Below, one piece after another: positions 22,072 to 32,142 of a stretch of 64,000 nt of DNA. The DNA comes from Hedera helix (taxonomy: Eukaryota; Streptophyta; Magnoliopsida; Apiales; Araliaceae). The translations under genes were made by a program, and so were the position numbers. Under the pieces are notes generated by a model. That model saw nothing but the letters and a program-made list of their open reading frames with translations, was not told the DNA's origin and made no database searches. Position 1 is the stretch's first letter. Every line of letters begins with the position of its first letter. The stretch lies in assembly GCA_947179155.2 (NCBI GenBank), contig OX359265.1:7332477-7396476 (forward strand). The letters are read 5' to 3'.

Positions 22072-25046
22072 TGTGACGCCCCCAAATCTGGGCCCACACA
22101 GCCCAAACTTGAGTCGTCAAAAGACTACAACAAAATTATTACAACAAAGCACAACGTACAACAATACAGTGTATAATAATACACAACTAAGTCTTCACTA
22201 TTATTGCCACACTATTTTACAAAACGTGAAGACTATGATAACTATTCCTCGGACCCTCACTCCATTCCCCGGCTAGACCCTGTTATGTTTTCATCTCCTG
22301 TTGAAAAACAATGGAACAAAAGAAAGGGTGAGCTCAAATAGCCCAGTAAAGAATATCATGACTAAGATAATGACGAATAAATTATCATTAGTCTTCAACA
22401 GCTGAGTTCTTGATAGAATACAATAGACTACAAGGTTTATATCAAAAACTGCAGTTAAATTCTTAAACAACGTTCAGATCAATAATAGCAGCGGAATGAG
22501 TAATCTATTAGAAGAATAATGCAGACTATAATGTCCACTCGGTTCTCTTTTTAGGAAAAACATCATCAACTTTTATCATCTGAAATATCATTAGTCAAGA
22601 TAATACAAATTCACAGTTCCTGATCATAATCATGCAGATCAACAGTTCATCTTTGCACTACGGGCCAAAGACATTCAATATAACACCAACGGTCATGATT
22701 ATACCAGATTCAGCCTTTGGACATAATCATACCAAACAACAGTTCATCTTTGCACTACGGGCCAAAGAGAACATTCACCACGTGCCATAAAAGACACCGA
22801 ACAGATGTATCGCCTTTAACCTATTATATCGCCTTTAACCTATCATCTGTTCAACAAATATATCACATCTGTGCCCCCGGCCACAGATATTCACAACAGC
22901 TTGATTTTTGGATGATTAGAATGATATAAATGATGAACAGAAGAAATAGGATAACAATAAGTATCGGAAGTTTACTTTGTACAGATTCAAATAATGTCCA
23001 AATTGTCAACATGATGTGGAGTGAAATTCAAGATCCACAGTTCAGAATAACGGTTACAATTCAATAGAAAGGTTCACGTAAATAGGAAGGTTCAGTTGAA
23101 ATAATGAAGTTCAACTATTATGGAACATATAATATTTTCAGGAATTATAGAAGCAATAGTTCCATAATAAATTTCGATTTAGGAGTATGAAAGAAAATAA
23201 TATCCCTTACCGTAGCAGGTTTGATTAACAAAAGGTGAAGGAAATTAATACAAAAGGGTTATTCACCAACAGGCGGCAATCCGCTCCGTAAGGTTATTCC
23301 CATAATTTAATAGAATTTGAGTACAAAGAGTTATTCACCAAACAGGCGGCAATCCGCTCCGTAAGGTTATTCCCACAATTTAATAGAATTTGAGTACAAA
23401 GAGTTATTCACCAAACAGGCGGCAATCCGCTCCGTAAGGTTATTCTCAGAGATTAATAATGAATGAATACGAAAGGTTATTCACCAACAGGCGGCAATCC
23501 GCTCCGTAAGGTTATTCCCACAATTTAATACATGGAAATAAAAGGCACGTCTTATGAGTAAGGAAGAAACAATATTATTATCGAGAATCAAATAATGATA
23601 ATCCCTTACCATAGTACGTTTGAATAATGGAAGATGAAAAAGATGGTATCCCTTACCATAGTATGTTTGAATAATGGAAGATGAAAAAGATGGTATCCCT
23701 TACCGTAACACGTGACTGGATATTGATTTAAATGAGGTTGATTAACTTGAACAGTACACGTATACTTATAGATCTTCACAAATACTCAAGATGACTTAAG
23801 CACACTTAGAGAGAACTTTCACAAGAAGTATTTAGAGAGAGAAAGAAAGAACAAGTAAGGAAGTTTATGAAAAATCCTTAAGTTAAGGCTTCTATTTATA
23901 GCCAAAAATCTTATCATTCATTTAATCTAAATCATTCATTTAAAGATCACCTTTTAATCTACACCATCCATTTCAAATATTATATTATCTTTAATCTACA
24001 CCATTCATTTCATATCACCTAATAATCACCTAACTTTATATTATAAACAAATCAATTTAATTATTCAACAATAATTCACACTTTAATCTACACCATTCAT
24101 TTCATATCACCTAATAATCACCTAACTTTATATTATAAACAAATCAATTCAATTATTCAACAATAATTCACACTTTAATCTACACCATTCATTTCATATC
24201 ACCTAATAATCACCTAACTTTATATTATAAACAAATAACTTTATCAATTCAATTATTATGACTAATTGTTATAAATACAGTATAGTTAGCTCTTAGATAT
24301 CAAGTCAATAAATTAATGAAATACAACTGTTTAAATAACATCATAATAGAGATAACAATAATGTAAAATAAAGCATACGTTACTGTGTAATGACAATTAT
24401 TGATTCAATAATGTGAATTACTGTGCATATGTTACTGTGACAATTATTAGGTTCAATAATTTTTAAAAACAGTGCAACAACAATTATTGACTCAATGATA
24501 TAAAATACAGTGTAATGACAATTATTAAATCAATAATGCAAAATACTGTGTAACAACAATTATTGAATTGATAATATAAAATATTATGCAGTGACAATTA
24601 TCGATGAAATGATGCGTAACAGTTACGGTGTCAATTATCAGACCAATAATATGAGACACTATGCAATACCGTGTGTTACTGTAGAGTACCGTGTGCTACA
24701 GAAAATACCATAAACTACCGTATGCTACTATTCTTTTATCACCGGTATTTTAACAGTTCCGTTGACTATTTTTATTTAAAAAGGTTATTTCTGTCGTTTT
24801 CTATATCCGACAAATATTCCGTTGTGGGGTCCACCAATAATTTGTTATTTCGGCGCCGTCGGACCAAACGAATATTCCCCGACCAAACGAATATTCCCCG
24901 ACAAAGCGAATATTGTCCGACAAAATAAAATTTGCACATAACATCCTTAACTTTTAACTTTATCGATTTAACCACTTACTGTTTAAAAAAAATATCTATA
25001 TGAAGAAAAATTAAATTTTGTATTTCATAAAATTCGGGGTCTTACA
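22072..25046 (-). repeat. 5' LTR of the Tekay-like element
   Basis: A second copy of the 2,975-bp LTR at a constant offset of 7,816 from 14256-17230, with no length change. In element orientation it starts TGTAAGACCCCGAATTTTAT at 25046 and ends GGGGGCGTCACA at 22072. It carries the promoter that would drive the polyprotein. Confidence 0.93.
23892..23901 (-). promoter_or_regulatory. TATA box in the 5' LTR
   Basis: The minus strand reads CTATAAATAG inside GGCTATAAATAGAAGCC. It is followed downstream by AAGTTTTC/TCACTTC-type leader with CTCTCTCTAAATAC. The motif is kept in all family copies: 16076-16085 in the 3' LTR, near 44522-44532 (plus strand) in one solo LTR, and near 59917 in the diverged one. 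Transcription would start 25-35 bp to its left. Confidence 0.75.
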
Positions 25047-25076
25047 TGCAATGACTATTACTTAGCCTTTATATAA
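25047..25076 (-). repeat. 5' LTR of the LARD-like element, remnant after the nested insertion
   Basis: About 30 bp continue the LTR interrupted at 14255, including the second copy of the TGCAA target. Homology to 8100-8130 then stops abruptly and GGCC-rich hAT-like sequence follows. About 3.1 kb of this LTR is missing, which implies a deletion or replacement here. Confidence 0.7.
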
Positions 25077-25303
25077 TAACTGACCTAACCTGGCCTAAGA
25101 ACTGACCTGACCTGACCCAAAGCCTAGTCCGGCCTGGCCTACAGGCCTGACCCGCCCTGGCCTACAGTCCTCAAAAGGCCAGATTTTGATCAAGAAGCCC
25201 GGCCTACAGGCCCAAAAGTCAAAGTCTGGCCTGGTCTGGTCAACGGTCAAAACCTACCAGGCCCAAGCCAGGCCGGACCAGTCCGGCCTACTGTGCATGT
25301 CTA
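25077..25303 (-). mobile_element. hAT-like non-autonomous element, one end visible
   Basis: Dense GGCCTG/CCTGACC subterminal motifs interrupt the LTR remnant. Read from 25303 on the minus strand, the end is TAGACATGCACAGTAGGCC, similar in layout to TAGTGGTGCACAAATGGCC at 63214. A T/CAG-type end with a GGCC-rich subterminal region is typical of plant hAT elements. The left end lacks a matching terminus and no 8-bp target duplication is visible, so the copy is truncated. Confidence 0.5.
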
Positions 25304-25308
25304 CCTTA

Positions 25309-25568
25309 CTCCCTCTATTTCAAATTATAAGATCATTATTAAATTTTAAAAATAAATTTAAAACATTTTCAGTTAACACAAAATTAAGATGATTATTAAC
25401 AATTAGAAAACAATCATCTTAAAATAAATAGTAATCTTTTGATAATTTATAATATTTATAATTTCATCGACTAAAAATAAAAAAAATTCTTGTCAATTTT
25501 GAATTTGAAAATATTAAAAATTAATTTAAAAAAATTAATAATGATCTTATAATTTAAAATAGAAGAAG
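25309..25568. mobile_element. Stowaway-like MITE (260 bp)
   Basis: The left end reads CTCCCTCTATTTCAAATTAT and the right end is its imperfect reverse complement (ATAATTTAAAATAGAAGAAG). The inverted repeats extend for about 30 bp. TA lies on both sides (25307-25308 and 25569-25570) as the usual 2-bp duplication. The interior is AT-rich and non-coding. Confidence 0.8.
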
Positions 25569-25570
25569 TA

Positions 25571-25971
25571 TTATTTTTGAACTAACAATTGTTGTATGCA
25601 GAGGAAACTCCAAAAAAATTAAGTTAGAAAAAGAGAGTACTCCATATGCATTCAAAGTAAACATTGTCAAAAAGTTTCCAGTTCAAATTTTAAAAGGTAA
25701 ACTGAATATAAATTGTACCTTTTATATAGATTGCAAATACAGACTACATATAAGATATATAAATTAGGATCCCTTCTTTATATTTATTCTCTAATTTTTA
25801 TAATATACATTTAGCGACACAACTTTTTTTTTTAGCAATGGTATCAATAATATAATAATTTATGATAAATTTTATTGTATTACTAATTATTTGTGATAAA
25901 TTTTATTATGTCACAAAATACAATATCTCTGTATCTACAAATGTAGCAGGAGAAATTGGATTATAGTTGTA

Positions 25972-26009
<38 letters not shown>

Positions 26010-27007
26010 ATTCCATCTTTTATATCTATCATATTCTATACGAAGATAATCACGACTAAATGGCGAAATTGTTCTATCAATTTATTCACTGTGACGTTTT
26101 AATCCATGAGTTATTGGCCAAAATTCTCCTTTTAAGCTATAATTAGACGTGCAAAAATTGTCCCATTTGAGTTAGTTTTTCACAAGTAATTGTATAAAAT
26201 CAGAAGATGAAGTTAGTTCTAAGATTGCTATAGTCTGCGCCGAAGTTATTAATTTCCTCTTACAAGTACATTATAAACATCTTTAAGGTTGCTGTAGTAT
26301 ATATGCACCAAAATTAGTTTTTCTGAATAAATAAAGATGAAGGGACTGTTTCTTAATTATATATGCAATCAGTGTCCTATGCGAAGAAAAGCTGACTATA
26401 TAACTATACCCTAATATCATAATACAATTTATAACTGGGGTTTGGTCCTAATATTACCCAATTTTAAAATTAATTCAACATCTTAATCGTTGCAATAGGG
26501 TATATTAAGATGATCTTTTTCAGTGATTTGTTTGCTACGTTAAATTTTAAAGTGTAAAATACTAAAAAATTATAAGCGGAGAAAATTATAAACCAAATAC
26601 ATGAGTCTCATTCAAACCCAGAAAAAATCAGCAAATAAGTAAAACTCCTTTTTATGAACAAAATAGTACATGTTTTATTGTTAAAAGAAAAAATAAACCA
26701 AGATGCAATAAATAAAAATTTAATGAATATATTCTAAATATTCATACAAAAATACATTTAAATATTTACTAAAATATAAATATTAATATACATATAATAT
26801 TAAATATTAATATACATATAATATTAATATTAATATATAAATATTAATATATTAATATGAATATAAATATATACTAAATATTTAATGTTATAACGAATAT
26901 TTAATGAATATATATATGCATGGTCATACACAAATGTTTCTGGTAAATAACAAGAGAAGTAAATCAAACCCACAAGGCAACGCAAAAATAACAACAATAT
27001 TGCAGTC
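25571..27007. other. AT-rich intergenic region
   Basis: No gene recognised. It contains a (TA)n microsatellite at 25975-26007 and an AT-rich run of ATATTAATATACATATAAT variants at about 26760-26910. Nothing here resembles coding sequence or an RNA gene. Confidence 0.6.
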
Positions 27008-27123
27008 ATCCGATCAACTAATAATTCTCATCGACGCAAGAAGAACAAATTGATTGTGTAACTCAATCCGATCAACTAATAATTCTCATCGACGCAAGAA
27101 GAACAAATTGATCGTGTAACTCA
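27008..27123. repeat. 58-bp tandem duplication downstream of the host gene
   Basis: ATCCGATCAACTAATAATTC starts at 27008 and again at 27066. The two 58-bp units differ at about one base (TTGATTGTG against TTGATCGTG), so the duplication is recent. Confidence 0.85.
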
Positions 27124-27244
27124 AGTTATTTTCATTGATCAATTCGATAATACATGCAGTTTATAATTGGTTTTGGCCCAATAGTAAAAATTAATACCGC
27201 AATAAACTTCAAGAATACATATAGAATCAACAAAAATCTAGTAG

Positions 27245-27943
27245 CTAGTATTGAGGAATAGCAATAGAATGATGAAAATTGTAACACTTTTTGCCGCCCA
27301 CGCAATTCTTCTTCATACTACTCATCATTGGCTTTGGCTTTGGTTTTGGCTTTGGCTTTGGCTTTGGTTTTGGCTTTGGCATTGGCATGGGGATTTGAAA
27401 CTCAATGAGTTGAATCCTTTTCTGTTTCTTGGCCTCCTCAATCCGTAGATAAGAATCGTGGAGTTTCCTCTTGGTAGACTCGAATTTCAGTTGAATGGAG
27501 GATTCATCCAACACCTTCTTATCAATATATTCTTCTTGTCCCTTTATTTGATTAATCTTTGTAACAGCGTCCTCTTCTCCTTTTAGCGCCACAGTCTTGA
27601 TTGGCTTAATGTGGATCTTCTTGTTGTCAATAGGATCATCATCATCAGCAGCAGCTTCGGCTTCTTGATCATCTTCTTTTAAGCATTTGGCAATCCAATT
27701 CGATTCATCTTGAGATGGTTTCAAAACTTGTATAAGTCTCCTCAATTCCTTGCCTTTTCTCGGTGGTGGTTGCTTCAAACGAATAGGAATATCACCAACT
27801 TCTTCTTCTTCAATTTGATCATCATCGAAAAAGATATCAGCGTCAAGATTCATGGCGGTATCATCACTCACAAAATTAAAAGGAAAATCATCCAAGGGTG
27901 GACATGCAAGTCCGTTGAACATCTCCTCACCATAAGCCTCCAT
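27245..27943 (-). CDS. Hypothetical acidic protein with Lys-Pro repeats (232 aa)
   Basis: I do not recognise the family. The frame is intact and has host-gene features: a purine-rich start context (TAAAATGGAG), an upstream pyrimidine/purine-rich leader of AGAGAGAGA type, and balanced codon use in an AT-rich setting. The N terminus is acidic and hydrophobic (residues 1-50, with DDDQIEEEE at 41-49). A basic patch RKGKELRR is at 62-69 and an acidic run follows at 90-103. Residues 150-180 are charged and probably helical, with KRK and KKQKR that could act in nuclear import. A (KP)n tract spans about 189-205. The C terminus is short with two cysteines (214, 220). No signal peptide or membrane segment is seen. 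It could be a single-exon gene or the first exon of a longer one; splice sites were not resolved. Confidence 0.6.
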   Translation of the reverse strand: MEAYGEEMFNGLACPPLDDFPFNFVSDDTAMNLDADIFFDDDQIEEEEVGDIPIRLKQPPPRKGKELRRLIQVLKPSQDESNWIAKCLKEDDQEAEAAADDDDPIDNKKIHIKPIKTVALKGEEDAVTKINQIKGQEEYIDKKVLDESSIQLKFESTKRKLHDSYLRIEEAKKQKRIQLIEFQIPMPMPKPKPKPKPKPKPKPKPMMSSMKKNCVGGKKCYNFHHSIAIPQY

Positions 27944-28011
27944 TTTAACCCCTAATCTTCTCTCTCTTTCTTTCTCTCAGACTAGTATGAGCTTAATTTG
28001 TTATAATGATT

Positions 28012-28027
28012 GTATATATATATATAT
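28012..28027 (-). promoter_or_regulatory. Possible TATA region of the 27943 gene, in a (TA)8 run
   Basis: A (TA)n run sits 69-84 bp upstream of the start codon on the minus strand and is the only TATA-like candidate at a suitable distance. Microsatellites are common here, so this is weak. Confidence 0.3.
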
Positions 28028-28243
28028 GGTAGGTTTATTTTGTAGCAGTTAATAATGTGGGGTTAATGACTTGGAACCCAAGTTGGTCGATCGGCATATT
28101 TGTACAATTAACTGCACAACTAACCGCGTTAACCTTACTACCAGCAGTTTAAATGCATATCTTCTAATTTGTGCGCGTATCTTTTACAAATAGATTTCAT
28201 ATATAATAGTTAGACATTTACACTAGCTAGCTACGAAGTATTG

Positions 28244-28296
<53 letters not shown>

Positions 28297-29929
28297 AAAA
28301 TTAAATTAAATTTAATAACTCTTAAGAATTGATCCTATGATAAAAAGAAAATATATATCTAAGAATTTTTATTTTTTAAACACTATTATGTCCCTCCTTC
28401 ATGGAATTAAATTTTAACTGAACAATAATTATTTGTTACTCTCAGTTTTACTTAAGTTAGACTTTAATTGCAACATTTGAATGTTAAGGGAGAAATAAGT
28501 CTACCAAAAAAAATATTACTTAGTCAACTAAATGTGAAAAAACGCCTATAGTTGGGAGACCAATGAGGGATTATATCTTAATTTAATTTAAAGCATTAGA
28601 GATAACATTATTTAATAAATTTAAATGTGGAAATTATTATTTCTGCGGTAATCTTTCTACTTCTGAATTAATTAAATGTACATATCTCCTAATTAGTTTC
28701 CAATTGATGTTCGATATAACGTATTCAAAAGGAGCATGACTTTAAAGTTCATTAATTTAGTTTCATTTTTATTGCCAGTTTTGAACTATCCATTTACTTG
28801 CATCTATATTATGTACCAGAACAATTGATCTTATGTTATAGGAAAAGTATGTCTCTATGTTTTGATATAAAAAACGTTCAAGAAATTAGTCCCTCTGTTC
28901 TTCCAAAAAACTGTCATTTCACCTTCAAAAATATAAAATAAAGATCAACAATTCATAGTAAGTAATTTTAAATTCAAAATTTTTATTTATTTTCAAAAAC
29001 AATAAATCATGTTACCTAATAAACGATTTTGATAATTGTATCGTCTAAAATTAAAAATAAAATAAAATAATATTAATTGTGAATTTAAAAATATCTAAAA
29101 TTGACATCAAAAAGTCGATAACATAAATTACAAAATCACAATAGATCATAATAGCCGAAGGATTTTACAACACCATTTCAACCATCCAAGAAATTTAAAT
29201 AAGACTCTTGTATTTCAAATATCAGTAATACTACTATTTATTTTTGTATCATAGATACACTTCTTGACAAGATATGCTGCAGTATATAAATCTGCGCCGC
29301 ATGTACACAAGGTATTGACTACAACATGACTTAAAAGCTTAATCTATTAAGTCTTGGACTATTTATATATATTAGTCATTCATTCTTTTATTATTTTTCT
29401 GATGTGAAACTCTATATTCTAACATATACGTGTGACAACTCAATTACATTCGATACTTTAGAATTAGGAGTAAGTGCAAAATTTAACTAGGTATCAATTA
29501 GATTAAAGTGCAATTGTACTTTGAAATCTAAAACTAAAACTTGATATTGAGTTGCCCACCATAACGTTAATGTCACATAACTCTATAATTTGTAATGTGT
29601 TATTGAGTTTTTGGGATGAATTATGTATTTATCGTTCCAAGTTGCCAGTCAAGTTTGAATATTGGTTGAAATTGGTTAGAATAAATAATTTTTCGGCAAG
29701 ACAAATAATTTTATACCGTCTGACTATATAAAAATGCTATTTGACTTCATTAAACAATCAAGTATTATTCATATTACAATACAAAAAAAGCTAAACATAA
29801 AAAATTAAAATATAAGCAAATTCATACGCACACTAACACACCAAGAACACACGCACCCTCACATCGAGATTTGAATCACCAACACATTCTCATACTCCCC
29901 AAAAGCCTTAAAACACCCCAGATCTCTCC
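28028..29929. other. AT-rich intergenic region
   Basis: No gene recognised. It holds a (TA)n microsatellite of about 49 bp at 28246-28294. A segment from about 28890 begins GTCCCTCTGTTCTTCC and has AT-rich internal wording like the Stowaway-like MITEs, but I could not find a matching right terminus. Confidence 0.55.
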
Positions 29930-30552
29930 CTAGCTCCATCAATTACGTCCCCTAAAGCCTATTACTCCTCCACTTCTACTAAGAGACCTTGCTTCTCCGA
30001 TCGTGCAACGTCGTTTTTGATCGATGCCCTATACACGTCCAAGCTCACCGTATTCGATAATAACGAGGATAACAAGCCAATGTCAGCACACAAGCGCGAG
30101 AGTCTCAACTAGGTTTCCTGTAAGAGGCGGCGCCGTGGCCCCCGATTAGTGATCGGTCGGAGTAGTGATTGGAGCGGGACGAGGCGGAGCTGTTGCTCTA
30201 TTGGGGCCTCGGCGACTTACGCAACTTGTTCAGATTTTTCAATGACGGTTGGGACAGACTAGAGCGAGGAGTTATTTTTGAATAGTGGGGATGCAAATTG
30301 GGCGTCTGATGTGAGTGAGGCGGGGAGGAATGTTGTGAGAATGAGAGGGAGGGTGGTGGGAGTGGGGAGAGAGATATTTTGAGTGTCGGGTTTGCGCAAA
30401 TTAGAAATTTTCATAGTCAGTGGAAATGAATCTGGGTATGCAAGTGAACCCGACTATAAATGTGACGCCGCATTCGGATATGATGATGAGTTTGAAGAGG
30501 AAGAGGATGATCCAATTAGGCTGTTGTCTTGGTGCCAAAAATTTGGAGGTAT
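29930..30552 (+). pseudogene. Decayed host coding segment, function unknown
   Basis: Base composition becomes clearly GC-richer than the surroundings. Translation gives stretches that look protein-like but are interrupted: RATSFLIDALYTSKL near 30003, then a stop near 30112, then GDANWASDVSEAGRNVV near 30288, a stop near 30380, and an acidic ESGYASEPDYKCDAAFGYDD segment from about 30430 that runs to about 30545 before the sequence turns AT-rich at a possible GT splice donor (GGAGGTATTTTC). The segments lie in different frames, so at least two stops and probably frameshifts are present. It may be the first exon of a plant-specific gene or a decayed copy. I cannot name the family. Confidence 0.45.
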
Positions 30553-31489
30553 TTTCTTTTATTGTTTAATTCTTAGTTTATTGACAAAATTAATTTGTAA
30601 AATTTTTAATTTAAATTGTGTATAGGATTTATATATTTAAAGTCAACATTATTTGGGGTGAATTTTAATTTTAATTTTATATTTTTAAAATGAACATTAT
30701 TTAGGGTGAATTGTATTTAGAAGTATTTTAATTTCGGGTTAATTATATTTCGAAGTATTTTAATTTGGGATTAAGTATATTTACTTATTTAGATGTACTT
30801 TAATTTGGAGTTAATTGTATTTAGAATATTTTAATTTGGGGTTAATTGTATATATAATTAATTAATTTTTTTAATAAAGTCAAACCGTATTTAAATACAG
30901 TCAAAGCATATAAACCTATTAGGATTCTACGGGGTTGCGGGTTGCCATTCGAGTCAGGTATTTTGGTGAATATCAGCCGAAATTTGAATTTAGGTGGGAT
31001 ATTGTACCAAATTAAATAGTTGGTGTAATAAATGTGTAACTCAATTATTTTAGGAGCTGAATTATAGTAGGGTAAAACTTCTCGTAAAAAAAGTGTATTT
31101 TTCCCAGTGTATATATAAACCTTCGAATACAAGTAGATGAGTAAGAAAATCAAGTGCGTGTATTTAATTTATAGAATTAATTGCATGAGTAATCTGAAAC
31201 AGAACTGTTTCTAATATTGGTATATATTTATACTAGTCTAGTGCGAAGTATTCAAAAAGAAAACTTACCATTAAAGTTCCTTAATTTAGGTTTTTTATTA
31301 TTTTTATTTTTATTTTCTTTTATAGATTTAGACCTTTAATGACATCAATTTAATTTACTTGCTTGAATTTATACATATATAATTTCTTAAATACTGATTA
31401 GGAAAAATACTATAAATAATATTTTGAGGGAATCTTATTATTATGAGACATCTTGGTAGCATTAGCTTGTGAAGGATTAGTGCATGTCA
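30553..31489. other. AT-rich region with ~35-bp repeats
   Basis: Between about 30700 and 30855 a unit resembling GGGTTAATTGTATTTAGAAG followed by TATTTTAATTT is repeated four or five times imperfectly. Nothing coding is supported. The 103-codon minus frame at 30842-31153 has no recognisable domain and is probably spurious. Confidence 0.5.
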
Positions 31490-31850
31490 AAAGGAACATC
31501 TCGGCAGGAGCATATATATTGTTGATAAATATATTTACTGTTTGGCCGAAAGACTAAATTGAGAGATACAGTTGTGAATTTCCATCGCCGTTCCAATCAA
31601 TTGGAGCTTGAAGACTTATATATTGGTTTGGGTATTTTGGGTTGTGACATTAATTATGTTTCTCAACCTAATTAAAGGTAAATTTGTACTTTCTCATTTT
31701 ATTGTATAACCTCAAGTTTTAGGGTATAAAACTTGAGAGGATTATTATAAGCCCTATTATTGTTGATATTGTGGAGATTCGGAGTTTGATCTGTGATTTT
31801 TTCCCTTGAGAGTTTTTCACGTTAAATATTGTGTCTTGCTTGTGGATGGT
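31490..31850 (+). repeat. Possible Ty1/copia LTR remnant
   Basis: The right part contains GTGGAGATTCGGAGTTTGAT, then TTTTTCCC and GTTTTTCACGTTAAATATTG, a combination common near the U5 end of plant copia LTRs. The left boundary, partner LTR and target duplication were not found, so this is only a suggestion. Confidence 0.3.
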
Positions 31851-32142
31851 TATTGACACGATTTTGACCATGGTTACATCAAACGAAGCTAAGACTTTTG
31901 AGTATCAAGCTAATAAAGTTGTTCCAACCCGAGTTACTAGCGAAAAGAGCATGGCTAGTAAGGAATGGACTAAGGAATTCAAAGAGTGCAAGCCTAAGCT
32001 AAGGGTTGATTCAATTCAGATTCCAGTTGGAGCAATTTCAAGAGCAATAGCTAAAAGGTTCAAGGGAGACTTTAGTTGTCACGACCTGGTTTTTACAAGA
32101 CTGATAAATAGGATCATAAATGATAGAAATGCTAGAGAATAA
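31831..32142 (+). pseudogene. Short coding remnant, possibly retroelement tail
   Basis: A 103-codon frame includes LRVDSIQIPVGAISRAIAKRF, resembling the (G)PITRSRAKKFKE-type basic tail seen at the end of some plant Ty3/gypsy polyproteins. No other domain is visible. At 32077 the sequence TGTCACGACCTGGTTTTTAC resembles the start of an LTR and may interrupt this remnant. Assignment is weak. Confidence 0.25.

Larger units (their letters stand above)
14256..25046 (-). mobile_element. Complete Tekay/Del-like chromovirus, recently inserted
   Basis: A 10,791-bp element with two 2,975-bp LTRs (14256-17230 and 22072-25046), a constant offset of 7,816 bp between them, and TGCAA on both sides as a 5-bp target duplication. 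The empty target survives in the sister LTR at 8100-8104. It has a primer site, polypurine tract, TATA box and one uninterrupted Gag-Pol frame on the minus strand. I saw no differences between the LTRs in the parts compared, including several identical translated segments, so insertion was probably very recent. The chromodomain-like C terminus and domain order place it in the Tekay/Del group; the exact family is not named. Confidence 0.93.
7285..25076 (-). mobile_element. LARD-like non-autonomous LTR retrotransposon, interrupted by the Tekay-like element
   Basis: Two copies of one LTR flank a 2,155-bp interior (11281-13435). The right LTR is split by the younger element at 14256-25046 and resumes at 25047 for only about 30 bp before homology is lost. 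A Met-tRNA-type primer site is at 13421-13432, so the element reads on the minus strand. At 11281-11310 the purine-rich tract and neighbouring bases closely match those of the autonomous element at 17231-17260, pointing to a common lineage. No Gag, protease, RT or integrase motif was found inside. Very long LTRs and a short non-coding interior fit the class called LARD. It inserted into the plus-strand LTR that ends at 7284; its own target duplication is lost. Confidence 0.7.

Noticed and set aside
28890..29165. Possible further Stowaway-like MITE
   Set aside because: The left end resembles GTCCCTCTGTTC-type termini but no complementary right end was found.
30842..31153. 103-codon minus frame
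   Set aside because: AT-rich, overlaps repeats, hydrophobic and tyrosine-rich in the manner of random AT-rich translation.
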